From NCBI RefSeq assembly GCF_001277215.2, contig NZ_CP013940.1, positions 3,906,001 through 3,970,000 on the forward strand: a stretch of DNA of 64,000 nt. Direction: 5' to 3'. Below, one piece after another: positions 32,142 to 41,841 of this stretch; the first letter of the stretch is position 1; the number at the start of each line of letters is the position of its first letter. A program made the position numbers and the translations under genes. The notes under the pieces are model-generated. The model made no database searches. It was not told the origin of the DNA and worked only from the letters and a program-made list of their open reading frames with translations. This DNA is from Cronobacter malonaticus LMG 23826. Its GTDB lineage: Bacteria > Pseudomonadota > Gammaproteobacteria > Enterobacterales > Enterobacteriaceae.

Positions 32142-34793
32142 ATGAACGAACAATATTCCGCTTTGCGAAGCAATGTCAGTATGCTCGGCAAGTTGCTCGG
32201 GGATACCATCAAGGATGCGCTGGGAGAAAACATCCTTGACCGCGTAGAAACAATCCGCAAGTTGTCGAAGTCGTCCCGTGCTGGCAATGAAGCAGACCGC
32301 CAGGCGTTGTTAACCACGTTGCAAAACCTTTCCAACGATGAACTGCTGCCGGTGGCCCGCGCGTTCAGTCAGTTCCTGAACCTGGCCAACACCGCCGAGC
32401 AATACCACAGCATTTCGCCGAAAGGCGAAGCCGCCAGCAACCCGGAAATTATCGCCCGCACCCTGCGTAAGCTTAAAGATCAGCCCGACATCAACGAAAC
32501 CGCCATCCGTCAGGCTGTAGAGGCGCTGTCGCTGGAACTGGTGCTGACCGCGCACCCGACCGAGATCACCCGCCGCACGCTTATTCACAAAATGGTCGAA
32601 GTTAACAACTGCTTAAAACAACTCGACCACAAAGATATCGCCGATTACGAGCGCAACCAGATCATGCGCCGCCTGCGCCAGCTTATCGCGCAGTCCTGGC
32701 ACACCGATGAAATTCGCAAAAATCGCCCAAGCCCGGTGGACGAGGCCAAATGGGGTTTTGCGGTGGTGGAAAACAGCCTCTGGGAAGGTGTGCCGAATTA
32801 TCTGCGCGAGCTGAATGAACAGCTCGAAGCGCATCTCGATTACAAACTGCCGGTGGATTTCGTGCCGGTGCGTTTCACCTCCTGGATGGGCGGCGACCGC
32901 GACGGCAACCCGAACGTCACCGCGGATATCACCCGTCACGTTCTGCTGCTAAGCCGCTGGAAAGCGACCGACCTGTTCCTGAAAGATATCCAGGTGCTGA
33001 TTTCCGAGCTCTCGATGGTCGAGTGCAGCGACGCGCTGCGCGAATATGTCGGCACCGAGGGCGCGCAGGAGCCTTACCGTTACCTGCTGAAAGGGCTGCG
33101 CGCGCAGCTGCTCGCGACCCAGGCCTGGCTTGAAGCGCGCCTGAAAGGCCAGAAGCTGCCGAAGCCGCAGGGCCTGCTGACCCAAAACGAACAGCTCTGG
33201 GAACCGCTCTACGCCTGTTATGAATCGCTCGTCGCCTGTGGTCTGGGGATCATCGCCAACGGCGAACTGCTCGACACCCTGCGCCGCGTTAAAGCCTTCG
33301 GCGTGCCGCTGGTGCGTATCGATATCCGTCAGGAAAGCACCCGCCACACCGAAGCGCTGGGCGAGCTGACCCGCTATCTCGGCATTGGCGACTATGAAAG
33401 CTGGTCGGAAGCCGACAAACAGGCGTTCCTGATTCGCGAACTCAACTCCAAACGTCCGCTGCTGCCGCGCCAGTGGGAGCCGAGCGATAACACCCGCGAA
33501 GTGCTGGATACCTGCAAAGTGATCGCCGAAGCGCCGAAAGGCTCGATCGCCGCGTACGTAATTTCCATGGCGAAAACGCCGTCCGACGTGCTGGCCGTTC
33601 ACCTGCTGCTGAAAGAAGCGGGTATTGGCTTCGCGCTGCCGGTCGCCCCGCTGTTTGAAACGCTCGACGACCTGAACAATGCCAATGACGTGATGACCCA
33701 GCTGCTGAATATCGACTGGTATCGCGGCTTTATTCAGGGCAAACAGATGGTGATGATTGGCTATTCCGACTCCGCGAAAGACGCGGGCGTGATGGCCGCC
33801 TCCTGGGCGCAGTACCAGGCGCAGGACGCGCTGATCAAAACCTGCGAGAAAGCGGGTATCGCGCTGACGCTGTTCCACGGGCGCGGCGGCTCCATTGGCC
33901 GCGGCGGCGCACCGGCGCACGCGGCACTACTTTCCCAGCCGCCGGGCAGCCTGAAGGGCGGCCTGCGCGTGACCGAACAGGGCGAGATGATCCGCTTTAA
34001 ATATGGCCTGCCGGAAGTCACCATCAGCAGCCTGTCGCTCTACACCAGCGCCATTCTGGAAGCTAACCTGCTGCCGCCGCCGGAGCCGAAAGCCGGCTGG
34101 CGTCACATCATGGATGAACTGTCCGACATCTCCTGCACCATGTACCGCGGCTACGTGCGCGAAAACAAGGATTTCGTGCCATATTTCCGCTCGGCCACGC
34201 CGGAGCAGGAGCTCGGCAAACTGCCGCTCGGTTCACGCCCGGCCAAGCGTCGTCCGACCGGCGGCGTCGAATCGCTGCGCGCCATTCCGTGGATTTTCGC
34301 CTGGACGCAAAACCGGCTGATGCTTCCCGCCTGGCTGGGCGCGGGCGCCGCGCTGCAAAAAGTGGTGGAAGATGGCAAACAGGACGAACTGGAAACCATG
34401 TGCCGCGACTGGCCGTTCTTCTCCACGCGCCTCGGCATGCTGGAGATGGTCTTTGCCAAAGCGGATCTGTGGCTGGCGGAATACTACGATCAGCGTCTGG
34501 TGAAAAAGGAACTCTGGCCGCTTGGCCGTGAGCTGCGCCAGTTGCTGGAAGCAGATATTAAAGTGGTGCTGGATATCGCCAACGACTCGCATCTGATGGC
34601 GGACTTACCGTGGATTGCCGAGTCCATCCAGCTACGCAATATCTACACCGACCCGCTGAACGTGCTCCAGGCAGAGCTGCTGCACCGTTCACGCCTGGCC
34701 GAGGAAGAAGGCAAACCCGCCGACCCGTGCGTTGAGCAGGCGCTGATGGTCACCATCGCAGGCGTCGCGGCAGGAATGCGCAACACGGGCTGA
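32142..34793 (+). CDS. ppc: Phosphoenolpyruvate carboxylase
   Basis: Carboxylates PEP to oxaloacetate, the main anaplerotic reaction. 883 residues from [16 protein letters not shown], identical in length to E. coli. The catalytic histidine is in [13 protein letters not shown] (near 138), the Lys motif in [16 protein letters not shown] (near 546) and the arginine/glycine loop in [16 protein letters not shown] (near 580). The C-terminal [17 protein letters not shown] contains the aspartate-site residues and ends in the conserved Gly. An 8-residue upstream extension was rejected. It stands alone beside argE, as in E. coli. Confidence 0.98.
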   Translation: MNEQYSALRSNVSMLGKLLGDTIKDALGENILDRVETIRKLSKSSRAGNEADRQALLTTLQNLSNDELLPVARAFSQFLNLANTAEQYHSISPKGEAASNPEIIARTLRKLKDQPDINETAIRQAVEALSLELVLTAHPTEITRRTLIHKMVEVNNCLKQLDHKDIADYERNQIMRRLRQLIAQSWHTDEIRKNRPSPVDEAKWGFAVVENSLWEGVPNYLRELNEQLEAHLDYKLPVDFVPVRFTSWMGGDRDGNPNVTADITRHVLLLSRWKATDLFLKDIQVLISELSMVECSDALREYVGTEGAQEPYRYLLKGLRAQLLATQAWLEARLKGQKLPKPQGLLTQNEQLWEPLYACYESLVACGLGIIANGELLDTLRRVKAFGVPLVRIDIRQESTRHTEALGELTRYLGIGDYESWSEADKQAFLIRELNSKRPLLPRQWEPSDNTREVLDTCKVIAEAPKGSIAAYVISMAKTPSDVLAVHLLLKEAGIGFALPVAPLFETLDDLNNANDVMTQLLNIDWYRGFIQGKQMVMIGYSDSAKDAGVMAASWAQYQAQDALIKTCEKAGIALTLFHGRGGSIGRGGAPAHAALLSQPPGSLKGGLRVTEQGEMIRFKYGLPEVTISSLSLYTSAILEANLLPPPEPKAGWRHIMDELSDISCTMYRGYVRENKDFVPYFRSATPEQELGKLPLGSRPAKRRPTGGVESLRAIPWIFAWTQNRLMLPAWLGAGAALQKVVEDGKQDELETMCRDWPFFSTRLGMLEMVFAKADLWLAEYYDQRLVKKELWPLGRELRQLLEADIKVVLDIANDSHLMADLPWIAESIQLRNIYTDPLNVLQAELLHRSRLAEEEGKPADPCVEQALMVTIAGVAAGMRNTG

Positions 34794-34811
34794 TGACACA
34801 CCTCAGAAGCT

Positions 34812-34840
34812 AAAAAGCCCCGGCATGCCGGGGCTTTTTT
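34812..34840. terminator. Terminator between ppc and the fimbrial operon
   Basis: Palindrome AAAAGCCCCGGCA / TGCCGGGGCTTTT (34813-34838) with A- and T-runs on either side. It works for ppc and, on the other strand, for the fimbrial adhesin gene that ends at 34860. Confidence 0.9.
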
Positions 34841-34859
34841 ATGGGCGCAACGGTCAGCG

Positions 34860-35990
34860 TCAGTAGTAGAGCACCGTAAATGTAATCGCGCCGTTTGCCT
34901 TGCCGGGGCGCATACGGTCTTCCGTCTGAACATAGCGCGCCACAAACGGAATGCGGTGCGTATTCACATCATCCGTGCTCAGATTCCAGTAGTTATTGTT
35001 GTAGGTGTTCAGCACCATCGGCTCATGCGACGCATCCGACACGTTGCCTTTGGCTATCTGAATGCCTACCCCGCTGGCGCTGTCGCTGCCCGGCGTCACG
35101 GAGAAGATACCGTTGTTCGCGTCAATCACCGTTGTGGAAGGTTTCATCGTTATCCACACCGGGTTTGGCGAGGCGTTACCCATGGAGGTGATCCCACTGT
35201 CATTGGCGTTGATATTGGTACGGATACCCCAGGCGCGCGGGCAGTTGGTCAGGGTAATCGACGCATCGCGCCACTCCGTCCCGCTCCCTACGCCGCTGAA
35301 ATCGTTCTCCGCGCTCCAGGTGCCGAGCTTCACGTTAACATCCGGCGTGGTACAGGAGAGCGCGGCGATATTCACCGAACCGGTAAAGTTGATTTTCAGC
35401 GCGTTAAGCGGGCTGCCCGAGGCACCTGACGCGATGAAATCAATCGCCATCGACGGCAGATCCTGGCCATTCACATATCCCGGCTGAACAGGGCCGGTTT
35501 TGATGAGATAGAGCCAGAACTCACTGTTCACCGTATGGTTAACGTTCTGATTGGGCTGCGGATGAACGGTATCGATGTAATACGTTCCCGGAATGGCGAC
35601 GCTTTTGTCACCCTGCGCCCATACCGCGACCCCGACGCCCGGCAGATTAGTGTCCCAGACTTTGCCCGGGAACGGCGGCCCGTTCCACGGTGAAAGCCCG
35701 TGCGGCGTGCTGGTCCAGCGGTAATCATACGAAACGTCGTAAGGCACGCTGTCGGTCGAGAGACAGTCAATTTTGACCGGCGCGCTGGGCATGTAATGCA
35801 GCCGGTAGAGCGTGCGTCCGTCAGAGGCGTCAGAGCCGACGGAAATCGTTCCGTTAATCGGCAGCGTCACGCTCATCGCGTGCGAGCCGGAGTGATACGA
35901 ACAGGAGGTAGAAGCCAGCACGTTTTCGCCGAACGACAGCAGCAGAAGCATTCCGGCCCCAAGTGATAAAACGCTTTTCCTTACAGCCAT
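34860..35990 (-). CDS. Chaperone-usher fimbrial tip adhesin / minor subunit
   Basis: A 376-residue secreted protein. The signal peptide is MAVRKSVLSLGAGMLLLLSF with predicted cleavage after ENVLA. An N-terminal region (about residues 27-215) contains paired cysteines and is likely the receptor-binding domain; its ligand is unknown. A C-terminal pilin domain (from about 220: NFTGSVNIAALSC, later TLTNCP) ends in the beta-strand GAITFTVLYY typical of chaperone-bound subunits. The start was chosen for AGAGGG just upstream; in-frame codons before it have no signal peptide. It is the last gene of the operon, 68 bp after the usher, where FimH-like adhesins usually lie. Specific name not recognised. 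Confidence 0.88.
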   Translation of the reverse strand: MAVRKSVLSLGAGMLLLLSFGENVLASTSCSYHSGSHAMSVTLPINGTISVGSDASDGRTLYRLHYMPSAPVKIDCLSTDSVPYDVSYDYRWTSTPHGLSPWNGPPFPGKVWDTNLPGVGVAVWAQGDKSVAIPGTYYIDTVHPQPNQNVNHTVNSEFWLYLIKTGPVQPGYVNGQDLPSMAIDFIASGASGSPLNALKINFTGSVNIAALSCTTPDVNVKLGTWSAENDFSGVGSGTEWRDASITLTNCPRAWGIRTNINANDSGITSMGNASPNPVWITMKPSTTVIDANNGIFSVTPGSDSASGVGIQIAKGNVSDASHEPMVLNTYNNNYWNLSTDDVNTHRIPFVARYVQTEDRMRPGKANGAITFTVLYY

Positions 35991-36039
35991 AATTCCCTCT
36001 TTACCGTGCATCTTTTCTGACGCAGGAAATGTGTTACTG

Positions 36040-36057
36040 GCCGGCCCGCAGGCCGGC
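36040..36057. repeat. Hairpin between usher and adhesin genes
   Basis: Perfect arms GCCGGCC (36040-36046) and GGCCGGC (36051-36057) with loop cgca, directly after the usher stop. It lacks a T-run; a partial attenuator or mRNA-stability element is possible. Confidence 0.6.
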
Positions 36058-36058
36058 G

Positions 36059-38728
36059 TTATCCGGCCGTGAGCGCAGCCTGCCGACGCCGGTCGGTGGA
36101 GAGCTGCAACGGCGATGAGGAAGACGCCATGCCCGAGGGCGGCAGACACGGCGTATCGAAACGCTGAATCGACTGGCGCTGCCCCTCCGCCTGCGGCATC
36201 AGTAGATAGCTGATAAGGCATTGCATCCCCACGCTCTCGCCCCACTTGACCGTAAGCTGCCCCTGGTTGTTACCAACGCGCGCATAGACCAGCCCGCCCT
36301 GTCCTGCCGAACCCACCTGGTTGCCTTCGGCATCAAACACCACCGCGCCAAACGGCACCGGTTCCCCCTGATACTGCGAGGCGATAAGTACCGGCGTGCC
36401 GGTATTGGTTTTGTAGGTGAGCTTCACCACAGCCCCGAGATACGGCGCCACTTTCTGCGAGGTGTTCTCCAGCTCTACATTCACCGGCGCGGTTTTCGGA
36501 TCGACGGTGATGTCGTTGAACTGGTACGGGTCGAGATATGGCACGGCGGCATAGCCGCGACCATCCACAAACACGCCGGGATAAGAAGACACCGCCGCGC
36601 CGCGCGCGCCTTTCGCCTCAACCAGCGCGAAGGTATCTGAGGTATAAGGCGTAAATGTCAGGCCACCGGAATGACCAATGATGGTGCCGGTCGCGCCAAG
36701 CGACACGCTGCTGTAGTCATCGCCCACGCTGTAGCCGCCACTGACTGACGCCACCTGACTGCGGTAGTCGGCGTTGAAGGAGCCGCTGGTGCCTTGCCCC
36801 TGATCGCCGTTCATCGCGGTAACGCTGTAGTTCATCTGGTTATAGTCGCCAAGCGAACCGGAAACGCCGACCTGCTGACCGTCATGGCCGTTACTGTCGC
36901 GCGTTAAATCGATATGCGCGTGGGGCGTGTGCTGCTCAAAGTTCCCGCCCAGCGGGAAGCTCATCGTCAGCAAATAGTTCGTCTGCCCTTCGTTCTGTTC
37001 GCTATAGGTACGGCTCACCGTCAGGCCGTATGTCAGGCTTTTATAGCTGTTGTTGTAGCCAACCTGGAACTGCTTGTCAGAGCCTGATTTGTTCCAGTAA
37101 TCCTGCAACGAGCCGCTGAGGTAAAACTGCCCCCAGCCGTCATCCAGCCCCTGGCTCACCGTCGCCACGAACTGGTTTTTCATTCGCAGGATGCTGTCCG
37201 GCGACTCGCCGCGATCGACCGCGTCGCGCGTCAGCATGGCAGTCTGAAAATCCATGTACTGGCTGGTGGCGAAGCGATACGCCGCCAGCGAAATGTTGCT
37301 GCGGGTCTCCGTGATATCTTTGCTGAAGCTGAGTTTATAGCTCTGCCCGCTCAGGCTGTCGGCGCGTTGCTGGCCCAGAAATGACTTATCATTTGCCAGA
37401 TGCGTACGCGCCTGGGTGACGTCCAGCGCCAGCGAGCCGATGGGCGTGCCAAAGGCCATCCCGACCAGCAGCGCGTAATAGCCCTGGCTCACCTGGACGC
37501 CGCCATAGCTCGTCAGACGGTTGGAGATCCCGTACTGGTAAGTGGCCTGATACAGCGCCGGTTTGCTACGCAGCGAATCGTTGCGATACTCACCCGCCAC
37601 CATGGAATAGCGCAGCGCGCCGGGACGCAACTGCTGCGCCACCGAGGCATAAGGTACCTGGAAATGTTGCTCGCTGCCGTCGGCTTCATAGACGGTCACG
37701 TCCAGGTTGCCGCCGTAGCCGGTCGGGTAGAGATCGTTAATCGCAAATTCGCCGGGCGCGACGGTGGTTTCATAGATAGTCTGCCCGCTCTGGCGCACCG
37801 TAACGCGCGCGTTGGTGCGTGCCACGCCGCGGATATCCGGCGCGTAGCCGCGCTGCGATTCCGGCAGCATGCGCTCGTCGCTCGCGACCTGAACGCCTTT
37901 AAAAGGCAACGTATCGAATACCTGGCCCTGGGTACTGGTCTCCCCGACCAGCGCGCGCCCTTTGATAACGGGGATATCACGTTGCAGATAGGTGCTGATA
38001 CTGCTGTATTGCCGCTCGCCCTCTTCCATATAGCTGTAATAGCCGTTATGACGAAGATACCAGGCACCAACGTTCAGCCCGCCCTCCAGGCTTGAATAAA
38101 AGGAATCGAGCGTTTTGCCGTTAGCGTGGCTGGAGTAGCCATTCATGTTATAGCCGAGCATCAGCGCCGGGATACCGCTGTCCCACAGCTCCGGGTTTAC
38201 GCTACCGCGGGCGTTATGCAGCAGGTAAATTTGCGGGACGGAAATGTCGAGTCGCTGCTCGCTGGTATCAAACGCGATTTCTGAATGCGGTAGCTTCTTT
38301 TCCAGATCGAGGCACTGCTCCCCCTGCTGAAAAGGGGTCAGAAAATCCTTCGGCAATTTTTCATAATTAAACGGGATAGTCTTAATCAGGTCGGGCGTCA
38401 GGCAGACGCGGCTGGTTTTATCCGGCTGTGACACAACATCGATTTCACTGGTGAGCGTCGCCTGCCCATTAATATAAATTACCGCGCGATAACGACCCGG
38501 TAGCGCCGCCGCACCATTAGCGAAACGGCTTAAATCCACCGCATTTTTATTTTCCAGATTCAGGAAAATATTATCGAATTCGACATGCTCTGCGATATCG
38601 ACCGGTGCTTGTTCAGACTTTCCCGGCAACTCCTGTGCCTTCCCCGGCGTCGCCAGCAGACAAATAATTACAGCCATAATGCCTGGAGAGAACGTCGCAG
38701 CCTCTCCCTGGCGAAACCTGTTTTTCAT
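36059..38728 (-). CDS. Fimbrial outer-membrane usher (FimD/PapC family)
   Basis: An 889-residue usher that assembles and secretes fimbrial subunits. A signal peptide (about residues 1-31, through ATPGKA) is followed by the N-terminal periplasmic domain (VEFDNIFLNLENKNAVDLSR). The 24-strand barrel shows the usher signature YEADGSEQHFQVPYAS and has a plug domain inserted near residues 230-320. The C-terminal domains contain VLIASQYQGEPVPFGAVVFD and a final cysteine pair (MQCLISY, TPCLPPSG). Full length with no frameshift. It lies 45 bp after the chaperone gene. Confidence 0.95.
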   Translation of the reverse strand: MKNRFRQGEAATFSPGIMAVIICLLATPGKAQELPGKSEQAPVDIAEHVEFDNIFLNLENKNAVDLSRFANGAAALPGRYRAVIYINGQATLTSEIDVVSQPDKTSRVCLTPDLIKTIPFNYEKLPKDFLTPFQQGEQCLDLEKKLPHSEIAFDTSEQRLDISVPQIYLLHNARGSVNPELWDSGIPALMLGYNMNGYSSHANGKTLDSFYSSLEGGLNVGAWYLRHNGYYSYMEEGERQYSSISTYLQRDIPVIKGRALVGETSTQGQVFDTLPFKGVQVASDERMLPESQRGYAPDIRGVARTNARVTVRQSGQTIYETTVAPGEFAINDLYPTGYGGNLDVTVYEADGSEQHFQVPYASVAQQLRPGALRYSMVAGEYRNDSLRSKPALYQATYQYGISNRLTSYGGVQVSQGYYALLVGMAFGTPIGSLALDVTQARTHLANDKSFLGQQRADSLSGQSYKLSFSKDITETRSNISLAAYRFATSQYMDFQTAMLTRDAVDRGESPDSILRMKNQFVATVSQGLDDGWGQFYLSGSLQDYWNKSGSDKQFQVGYNNSYKSLTYGLTVSRTYSEQNEGQTNYLLTMSFPLGGNFEQHTPHAHIDLTRDSNGHDGQQVGVSGSLGDYNQMNYSVTAMNGDQGQGTSGSFNADYRSQVASVSGGYSVGDDYSSVSLGATGTIIGHSGGLTFTPYTSDTFALVEAKGARGAAVSSYPGVFVDGRGYAAVPYLDPYQFNDITVDPKTAPVNVELENTSQKVAPYLGAVVKLTYKTNTGTPVLIASQYQGEPVPFGAVVFDAEGNQVGSAGQGGLVYARVGNNQGQLTVKWGESVGMQCLISYLLMPQAEGQRQSIQRFDTPCLPPSGMASSSSPLQLSTDRRRQAALTAG

Positions 38729-38773
38729 CGCGCTTCTCTTTTACGGTGATAATTGAATAAACAGAGCGACGGC

Positions 38774-39469
38774 TTATTTCAGCGTCGCCTCGAATTCATT
38801 CAGCGCGCCATAATCATTAACAAAGACGCCTGCGAGTTTATTTCCCGGACTGCCAGGCAGTTTTATTGTCATGGTCGATTTCGGCGCAATCATGTCGGCA
38901 TCGAGGGTTTTTCCGTTCACTGTCAGATTGACCAGGGAAATAAAATAGGGCGTGGGGTTTGCCGCTTCGATAGTCTGTCCATTGGCGCGCCAGGTGACAT
39001 GCTGTACAGCTTCATTGGCATTGCCTTCAAGCCCTGTAGGGCGAAGGAATAATTTAATGCGCGAGCGAAACGCGACCTGTAAATAGTTATCGCTGACCGT
39101 CGCTTTTTTAGCAGGAATTTCAAGAACGTTAAGCCAGTAAACGGATTCCCGATCCGCCGGTAATAATTTTCCGGTAAAAGTAATACGCAGCGTCTGACCT
39201 TTCTCCGGCTCCACCCGGTTAATCGGCGGAGTTAAAATAAACGGCACCTGTATCGTTTCCGGCGCGGCATCAGCATTGCCGTTATCGATCCAGCTTTGAA
39301 TCAATACGGGCGAGGTGCCCTTATTATCAAGCTTTACGCTGACCTCTGGCGCATCGCTCGGATAAATCACGCGGGTACCGGTAATAACGATACTGGCGAT
39401 GGCCGTCGGGCAGGCAAACCCTATCACCAGTATGAAGAATGCGCTTTTCCAGGAAAGGGTATTCGCCAT
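38774..39469 (-). CDS. Periplasmic fimbrial chaperone (PapD/FimC family)
   Basis: A 231-residue PapD-like chaperone with a signal peptide ending near TAIAS. Two immunoglobulin-like domains. The subunit-anchoring residues are the Arg in ITGTRVIYPSD and the Lys in FRSRIKLFLRPTGL. The G1-strand alternating hydrophobic stretch (NYLQVAF) precedes it. The ATG at 39469 has GGGAG eight bases upstream; an in-frame GTG three codons earlier overlaps that site and is less likely. It is between the major subunit and the usher. Confidence 0.94.
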   Translation of the reverse strand: MANTLSWKSAFFILVIGFACPTAIASIVITGTRVIYPSDAPEVSVKLDNKGTSPVLIQSWIDNGNADAAPETIQVPFILTPPINRVEPEKGQTLRITFTGKLLPADRESVYWLNVLEIPAKKATVSDNYLQVAFRSRIKLFLRPTGLEGNANEAVQHVTWRANGQTIEAANPTPYFISLVNLTVNGKTLDADMIAPKSTMTIKLPGSPGNKLAGVFVNDYGALNEFEATLK

Positions 39470-39492
39470 ATGATTCACTCCCTTGAAGAAAT

Positions 39493-39515
39493 ACAGGAGG
39501 GATTACCCCTCCTGT
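39493..39515. repeat. Intercistronic hairpin after the major fimbrial subunit gene
   Basis: Arms ACAGGAGGG (39493-39501) and CCCTCCTGT (39507-39515) around a 5-nt loop between the pilin stop and the chaperone start. Structures like this commonly keep the pilin mRNA more abundant than the downstream assembly genes. Confidence 0.7.
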
Positions 39516-39522
39516 CGCATTT

Positions 39523-40080
39523 TTACTTATACATCAGTGAATAAACGACGCTGCTGTTAACCTTACCGGCCGTAGTTGCATCTTCTGCGTAATATTCCAC
39601 CGCGTAAGGCAGCGTGGCAGTGCCTTCTGTGGCGTCATACGTGACAAAAGTGGTTTTCGTGGACTGGCTGGCGTCGCCCGCTTTAATCACGTCGTAGGAA
39701 GTGCTGGAACCATCACGCAGCTGGAGGCTGACGTTTGTGGCATTGTCTGAACCCGTGGCGTTTTTCAGACGGCCCGTGACCGGATCGACAGACGCGCCCG
39801 CTTCAAAGTAGGCCGCCACAGTTTTCAGCGTGCCCGCACAGTTAGTCAGATCCATCACAAAATTGGTGCGACCCGCCGTTTTACCGACTCCGTCGAGCTG
39901 ATTGATCCCCATGGTTGGCAGCGTAATGGTCGCATCAGAACCCTGACCATCAACGTTGACATCGCACGATGTCGCCGTCAGTTCTCCCTCAAAGGTAATA
40001 GTGCCGGTAGAAGCAGCCTGCGCGGTCGCAGCAAATCCCATTGCCGCAGCTAAAGAAAGGCCAAGTGCTAACTTTTTCAT
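39523..40080 (-). CDS. Major fimbrial subunit (type 1-like pilin)
   Basis: A 185-residue pilin. The signal peptide MKKLALGLSLAAAMGFAATA is cleaved near AQA|A. The mature part begins TGTITFEGELTATSCDV, a FimA-like start with the donor strand, and the conserved disulfide cysteines are in TSCDV and LTNCAGT. It ends SSVVYSLMYK with the penultimate Tyr typical of chaperone-usher pilins. It is the first gene of a four-gene operon (pilin, chaperone, usher, adhesin). No fimB/fimE-like recombinase is near, so control probably differs from E. coli fim. Confidence 0.93.
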   Translation of the reverse strand: MKKLALGLSLAAAMGFAATAQAASTGTITFEGELTATSCDVNVDGQGSDATITLPTMGINQLDGVGKTAGRTNFVMDLTNCAGTLKTVAAYFEAGASVDPVTGRLKNATGSDNATNVSLQLRDGSSTSYDVIKAGDASQSTKTTFVTYDATEGTATLPYAVEYYAEDATTAGKVNSSVVYSLMYK

Positions 40081-40131
40081 ATATCATCCTGGTTACATTA
40101 AAAGTTAAGCTATTCATCAAAATAGCCGGAC

Positions 40132-40154
40132 TATATTCACAGCCTGTGAATATA
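40132..40154. promoter_or_regulatory. Palindromic candidate operator upstream of the pilin gene
   Basis: Perfect inverted repeat: TATATTCACAG (40132-40142), one central base, CTGTGAATATA (40144-40154), 52 bp upstream of the pilin start. Size and position suit a dimeric regulator or a promoter-overlapping site. The regulator is unknown. 40155-40847 is AT-rich, with many T- and A-tracts (as in H-NS-bound DNA), and contains no gene I can support. Confidence 0.55.
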
Positions 40155-40847
40155 ATTTTCGTCCCGTACGCGTCTCACACATCAGGACAAAACAGTACTC
40201 ATCCACCGTTAAATTTGCACAAAGTTGCATTATTACGTGTGCGTTTAATGCCAGTACCGTTTGCTACGCAGTTATTTAACAATTTCACCAGCAACAGAGC
40301 CTGTCTTAACGGAAAGCGTTATTAACAACGCCGTGATGATGTGCTCATTATAAAAATCGTAATTTCTGTAACAATACACGAACCTGTAACCGCCACCATG
40401 AATAACTCTGGAATATCATAAAAAAGCCCTTCAAAAATAAAGGCATGGACAATATATGGACGATTTCCTAAATATCAGAAATGAGTGATTTTTTGTAAAC
40501 CATAAAATAGTAAAAAATATTGGCACAGAGATAAAAATATTCCCCACAATAAAAAATACAGGGTGAGATGATTGTTATTTATTATTAATTTGAATGAAAA
40601 CAGATAAGCGGAACCCGGCATGACGGGGATACCAGAAGAGTGATTTACGCGTTCATCTTACAGTGACCATTACCATCAGCGGCGGACTGTTAGCCAGAAA
40701 GACTGACTAAAGGGATATGCATATTGCAAAGGAAGGGCGCATTTAGTTTTTCTGACAATGCTATCGATACCGTGAAGTTAGCATCAGAACCCAGTAAGGC
40801 AGAACCTGTTGTAGCGCTTCTGTCAGGGTGTGGTATTCCTGTGGGTA

Positions 40848-40880
40848 TAAAAAAACGGCTCGTAAGAGCCGTTTTTTTTC
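40848..40880. terminator. yiaF terminator
   Basis: CGGCTC, loop gtaa, GAGCCG, flanked by A7 on one side and T8 on the other. On the minus strand it ends yiaF, whose stop codon overlaps its edge. It also insulates the fimbrial upstream region. Confidence 0.9.
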
Positions 40881-41589
40881 ACTGCATCGCGTTGGTCGCG
40901 GCCGTGTAAGCCTGGGTGAAGGCCTGATGTTGCGCGGCGAGCGGGCCTATCAGCGCGTTATACTGGCTCGCCTGCTGCGAGGTCGGGAATTGAATGCCGT
41001 TGGCCGCAAAGCCCACCTGCGTGCCCTGCTGCGCGATGAAATCGCCGACCTGCACAAGCTGTTGAGTGAACGTCTGCGCGGCCGGGATCAGCGGTTGCAG
41101 CGCGTTAGCCGGGCCGGTCACCACTTTTTCATAAGCTTTATCAAACACTGGCTTCAGATCGTCTGCCTGCTTAAGCGACGCATGAGAGCTATCCGCCTGC
41201 ATTTTCGCGTTCTGCAATTGCTGGCTCATTACGCCCAGCGAACCGTTGGCCTGGCGCAGCGCCTCACGCTGAGTCATGTAATCCTGCGGCACGCGAATGC
41301 TATTTACGCTATCCACTACCGGGCGGATGCCGGCGTCCATCGCCTGGTTCACCTGCTGAGAGTAGCTGTAAAGGATGGCATAGTCGGAAACGAACGGACC
41401 GAACTGTTTTTTCTGATCGGCGGTCAGCGTCGGCAAACGTTCGCCGCTACGCATCACCGTGTTTTGCAGGAAATCGACGAACGCTTTGCGCTGGTCGCCC
41501 TCTTTATCAAAACACCCGCTCAGGCTGACTACCATTAACAACGCCGCCAGCGGCGCGAACCAGCGAGAGCAGGACTTACCTGTCGCCAT
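40879..41589 (-). CDS. yiaF: DUF3053 lipoprotein YiaF
   Basis: A 236-residue predicted lipoprotein matching E. coli YiaF in length and sequence (MATGKSCSRWFAPLAALLMV, QRKAFVDFLQNTVMRSGERL). The signal peptide ends in lipobox LSGC with Cys26 as the acylated residue. The rest is mostly helical and Gln/Ala-rich, with no enzymatic motif. In-frame codons upstream of MATGK were left out. Function unknown to me; in E. coli it neighbours yiaG, as here, but a hok locus now lies between. Confidence 0.92.
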   Translation of the reverse strand: MATGKSCSRWFAPLAALLMVVSLSGCFDKEGDQRKAFVDFLQNTVMRSGERLPTLTADQKKQFGPFVSDYAILYSYSQQVNQAMDAGIRPVVDSVNSIRVPQDYMTQREALRQANGSLGVMSQQLQNAKMQADSSHASLKQADDLKPVFDKAYEKVVTGPANALQPLIPAAQTFTQQLVQVGDFIAQQGTQVGFAANGIQFPTSQQASQYNALIGPLAAQHQAFTQAYTAATNAMQ

Positions 41590-41729
41590 TTTTTTGCTCC
41601 TTTCACTCATCAACGCGCACACCACTGCCAGTGTGCTTCAACGCCCACAAGGATAGTTCAGACGCGTCGCGCAGGATACCCTTTATTGCGCTTCAAAAGC
41701 GATTATGCGAAAGGCAGCGCGCCGTGCGT

Positions 41730-41764
41730 AAAAAAGGGCCGCCAGCCTGCGCTGACGACCCTTA
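41730..41764 (-). terminator. hok transcript terminator
   Basis: Minus strand AAGGGTCGTCAGC, CGCAGG-type loop, GCTGGCGGCCCTT, then a run of T (41730-41735), about 80 bp downstream of the hok stop. In plasmid R1 hok mRNA a similar GC hairpin follows the gene. Confidence 0.75.
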
Positions 41765-41841
41765 ATAAAGACGCTCACAGCCATACCGCTCCGCGGCCTC
41801 GCCAGGCCTGAAAAGGCGGGGTTTCCCCCGCCCTCCAGACG

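Noticed and set aside
40081-40878. Invertible fimbrial switch (fimS-like)
   Set aside because: I looked for matching inverted repeats some 300 bp apart and a recombinase gene. I saw only the local 23-bp palindrome and no recombinase.
40724-40909. 61-codon plus-strand frame upstream of the yiaF terminator
   Set aside because: It runs into the terminator hairpin and yiaF antisense, and has no recognisable features.
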